Source: a bacterium
Lineage (GTDB): Bacteria; Bacillota_I; Bacilli_A; RF39; UBA660
Assembly: GCA_029012525.1 (NCBI GenBank)
Contig: JAQXMG010000081.1
Location: 1 to 7,912, forward strand
Length of the DNA: 7,912 nt
Direction of reading: 5' to 3'
Under the pieces are notes generated by a model. The model made no database searches. It had not been told where the DNA came from and saw only the letters and a list, made by a program, of their open reading frames with translations. This document shows positions 5,918 to 7,912 of this stretch, piece after piece; the stretch's first letter is position 1, and the number at the start of each line of letters is the position of its first letter. The translations under genes were made by a program, and so were the position numbers.

Positions 5918-5935
5918 TATATTTAAATATATAAT
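5907..5935 (+). promoter_or_regulatory. Promoter of the three-paralog operon
   Basis: TTTACT (5907-5912), a 17-bp spacer and TATAAT (5930-5935). A second perfect TATAAT follows at 5937-5942, seven bp downstream, with only a poor -35 (TTTTAA, 5912-5917), so two nearby starts are possible. The leader before the first gene is about 50 bases. Confidence 0.65.
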
Positions 5936-5993
5936 ATATAATACTTTTTATGAAAGCAAATTAATTATTTAAGTAAAATATGAAGGTGATATT

Positions 5994-6662
5994 ATGTCAG
6001 ATAAAACAAAATTCATACCAACTCAAAGTTATTTGGAAAAAGAAATAAAATTAATGAAAGAAAATTTATTAAGTAATGAATATAAATATTTGAAAGCATT
6101 ATTAAACTTAGAGGTTTCTGCGTTAAATAGTGATTATTATGATGATGATTTGGAAAAATACGATATTTTTAAAAAATTATCAATATATAATATATGTAAA
6201 AGAAGTACTAAATTAATTAATAAACTTGATTTAAATAATAAAAATTTAGTAAGCTATCTTGATTCCTTTTCATATTATTTAAAATTAGAAGATGATATTG
6301 ATAAAATATTATTTGCTTATAATAATATCACAAAAAAAACATATAATATTTATTATCGTTCTAGAATTAATAGTAAGGAAGAAGAAATGGAGCTTTTAAA
6401 TAATGCTATAGAAATGATAAATACTGGTAAGAAAAGAAATAATGATGGTAGTATTATGTCTTTTCACGAAAGACAATTAGAGTTGATTGACTTAAATAAA
6501 AAATTATTGTATTTGTTATCAGCAAATAACGAAACAATTGATGATTATAATAAGATAAACGAATGTTTAAAAAAAGATTTTGGTGTTGAAGATATTTGCA
6601 TTAAAGACAAAAAATTAGTTAGATCATTATCTTTTGTTGATGTCTATGAAAAGAGATTTTAA
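5994..6662 (+). CDS. Unrecognised protein, first of three tandem paralogs
   Basis: I do not recognise this 222-residue protein. It has no signal peptide or membrane segment, is rich in Lys, Asn, Leu and Tyr, and looks mostly helical. It shares three blocks with the next gene: YLKALLNLEVSALN (32-45), YNICKRSTKLINKL (65-78), and a C-terminal part with GSIMSF (152-157), then a helical stretch and the final tail KLVRSLSFVDVYEKRF. The first two blocks are also in the third gene. The middle (about 85-145) is divergent. The start is fixed by GAAGGTGAT at 5982-5990 just before ATG 5994, with a promoter about 60 bases upstream. It leads an operon of its relatives, 15 bases before the second. A cytosolic role with a partner-binding tail is only a guess. 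Confidence 0.85.
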   Translation: MSDKTKFIPTQSYLEKEIKLMKENLLSNEYKYLKALLNLEVSALNSDYYDDDLEKYDIFKKLSIYNICKRSTKLINKLDLNNKNLVSYLDSFSYYLKLEDDIDKILFAYNNITKKTYNIYYRSRINSKEEEMELLNNAIEMINTGKKRNNDGSIMSFHERQLELIDLNKKLLYLLSANNETIDDYNKINECLKKDFGVEDICIKDKKLVRSLSFVDVYEKRF

Positions 6663-6677
6663 GGAGAGATTAAATTT

Positions 6678-7352
6678 ATGAATGGTATTATAACAAAGAA
6701 TGAATTGCGTGAAAAAATAGATAATCTAAGATTATATTTAAATAATGATACAATTGATTATTTAAAATCATTATTAAATTTAGAAATATCTGTATTTGAA
6801 CAAGAAAAATATAATGAAGTTTTACATAAATTAGATATTTTTATGGATTTAGCATATTATAATATTTGTTTAAGATCACTTAAAATAATTAATGAACTAG
6901 GTATAAATCATAAAAATATTACTTGTGGTGATGAAGAAAACTATTTTGACATTTCATATAAATTAGATCAAAGACTTGATTTTCTTATTGTAAATAAGGG
7001 ATTAGCACCTATGAAAAAATGCTTAGTTAATGTTTGCAGTCCTATTAACATTGATATAGAAGTAGAAAAATTACAAAAAAAAATATCAAAAAATAGTAAG
7101 TCAAAATTGTTTTGTTTAGGAAGTTCAATGAGTTTTTCTGATATTCAATACAAAGAAATAATCTTACAAGAGGAAATAAATTTTTTACAAGCAAATAAAG
7201 AAGAAATAGAAGAATTATCAAAAAAAATTAGCACTTCACTTATAAGTGATTTTAGAATTTCACAAGATGAGTTTCAAAAACAAGAAAAAGATAATAAAGT
7301 ATTAGTTAGAAGTCTTTCTTGGTGTGATATTTATAAAAATAACAATTTTTAA
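6678..7352 (+). CDS. Unrecognised protein, second of three tandem paralogs
   Basis: A 224-residue relative of the proteins on either side, with no known family that I can name. Shared blocks are YLKSLLNLEISVF (28-40), YNICLRSLKIINEL (61-74), GSSMSF (148-153) followed by a helical glutamate/lysine-rich stretch, and the final tail LVRSLSWCDIYKNNNF (209-224). Its middle (about 88-128, YFDISYK at 89-95, C115, C120) resembles the third gene (CFSVDYK at 92-98, C113, C117) more than the first. No signal peptide or membrane segment is visible. The start has AAGGAG at 6661-6666, whose first two bases are the last two of the upstream stop codon, so translation may be coupled. No promoter is evident in the 15-base gap. 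Confidence 0.85.
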   Translation: MNGIITKNELREKIDNLRLYLNNDTIDYLKSLLNLEISVFEQEKYNEVLHKLDIFMDLAYYNICLRSLKIINELGINHKNITCGDEENYFDISYKLDQRLDFLIVNKGLAPMKKCLVNVCSPINIDIEVEKLQKKISKNSKSKLFCLGSSMSFSDIQYKEIILQEEINFLQANKEEIEELSKKISTSLISDFRISQDEFQKQEKDNKVLVRSLSWCDIYKNNNF

Positions 7353-7364
7353 AAGGCTAGTTCT

Positions 7365-7912
7365 ATGACAGAAGAGAATAAATTTTTAAAATCTTTAAAT
7401 GAATTAAATAAAAAAATTGAATCATCAAAAACATTTTTACCTAATGAAATTTTGAATTATTTAAAAAAAGTGTTAAATCTTGATATTTCTGTATTAAATG
7501 ATTCTAAGTTTAATGAAATATTTAAAGACAATTACTATTTTCCTATAGCACTTTATAATCTTTGCGAAAGAACAAAAATAATTATCAATAGATTATGTTT
7601 TGATCAAGATTTAATTGATTATTCATATAGTAATACATGCTTTTCTGTTGATTATAAATTTAGTAAAACTAATTTAGTTGTAATTTATGCTCATCCTGAA
7701 TGTTATAAGTCTTGTAATATAAATATTGTTAATGATTTTAATATTGATGAAATAATAGATACTTTAAGACATAGATATAATTTTCTTTATAATTTAGGTG
7801 AACAAAGTTTTAAAGAAAAAGAAGAAATGGTATATACTTATCAAAGTATTTTATATATTTTAAATAATAGAAAAACTATTGAAGATACAAATAGCGCAAT
7901 CATAAATTCACT
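7365..7912 (+). CDS. Unrecognised protein, third tandem paralog, 3' truncated by the window
   Basis: ATG 7365 opens a frame that runs to the window edge without a stop (182 codons visible), 12 bases after the second paralog. It carries the family blocks NYLKKVLNLDISVLN (31-45), LYNLCERTKIIINRL (63-77) and a weaker internal block GEQSF (145-149) followed by the same kind of helical stretch. The expected C-terminal LVRSLS tail, at about residues 205-220 by comparison, would lie just beyond the window. Its middle has CFSVDYK (92-98) and a C113/C117 pair like the second paralog. The ribosome binding site is weak (AAAAGG, 7351-7356, nine bases before the ATG). Function is unknown. Confidence 0.83.
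   Translation, partial: MTEENKFLKSLNELNKKIESSKTFLPNEILNYLKKVLNLDISVLNDSKFNEIFKDNYYFPIALYNLCERTKIIINRLCFDQDLIDYSYSNTCFSVDYKFSKTNLVVIYAHPECYKSCNINIVNDFNIDEIIDTLRHRYNFLYNLGEQSFKEKEEMVYTYQSILYILNNRKTIEDTNSAIINS

Noticed and set aside
1018..7352. Mycoplasma-type code with UGA as Trp, suggested by the very low GC content
   Set aside because: Conserved tryptophans (for example in the GW of PheS after the cysteine knuckle) use TGG, and no in-frame TGA is needed in any gene.
5994..7912. The paralog operon as a phage or toxin-antitoxin module
   Set aside because: There is no integrase, transposase, inverted repeat or recognisable toxin fold, and the genes are far longer and more alike than a toxin-antitoxin pair. 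Base use resembles the neighbouring genes by eye.
1..7912. CRISPR array or insertion sequence
   Set aside because: No regularly spaced repeats, terminal inverted repeats or transposase frame were seen; the only exact longer repeat noticed is the 16-bp pair at 475 and 754.

Overview
The window is very AT-rich DNA from a Gram-positive, low-GC bacterium (Bacillota, possibly one of the uncultured gut Bacilli lineages; the lineage is inferred from gene content and base composition only). Supporting signs are a T-box leader in front of pheS, SepF and DivIVA division proteins, strong purine-rich Shine-Dalgarno sites, sigma-A-type promoters with 17-bp spacers, TAA at all eight visible stop codons, and Trp encoded by TGG with no sign of UGA recoding.

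Layout. Bases 1-131 are the 3' end of a plus-strand gene whose last 42 residues resemble the C-terminus of FtsQ/DivIB; it ends in a terminator. A minus-strand tRNA-Arg(ACG) with its own promoter and terminator follows (207-395). Bases 396-756 have no intact gene but hold a possible decayed minus-strand reading frame and two copies of a 16-bp repeat. The second copy supplies the -35 box of the next operon. That operon (757-4447) is promoter, phenylalanine-specific T-box riboswitch, pheS, pheT and a terminator that folds over the pheT stop codon. A second operon (4436-5794) encodes a membrane-anchored FxLYD-type protein, SepF and a short DivIVA, and its terminator again folds over the last stop codon. 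After a 200-bp gap with a doubtful 39-codon frame and a good promoter, a third operon (from 5994 to the window edge) encodes three tandem paralogous proteins of about 220 residues that I do not recognise; the third is cut off by the window end.

How the parts fit. The pheST operon makes both subunits of phenylalanyl-tRNA synthetase and is predicted to be switched on when uncharged tRNA-Phe accumulates. The SepF/DivIVA operon, with the probable FtsQ end upstream, concerns cell division and growth-site placement. The three-paralog operon is the most novel part. Its products are predicted cytosolic, share an N-terminal helical block, an internal SF-containing segment and, in the two complete members, a near-identical C-terminal tail ending in a LVRSLS-aromatic-x-D-[VI]-Y motif. 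Their function is unknown.
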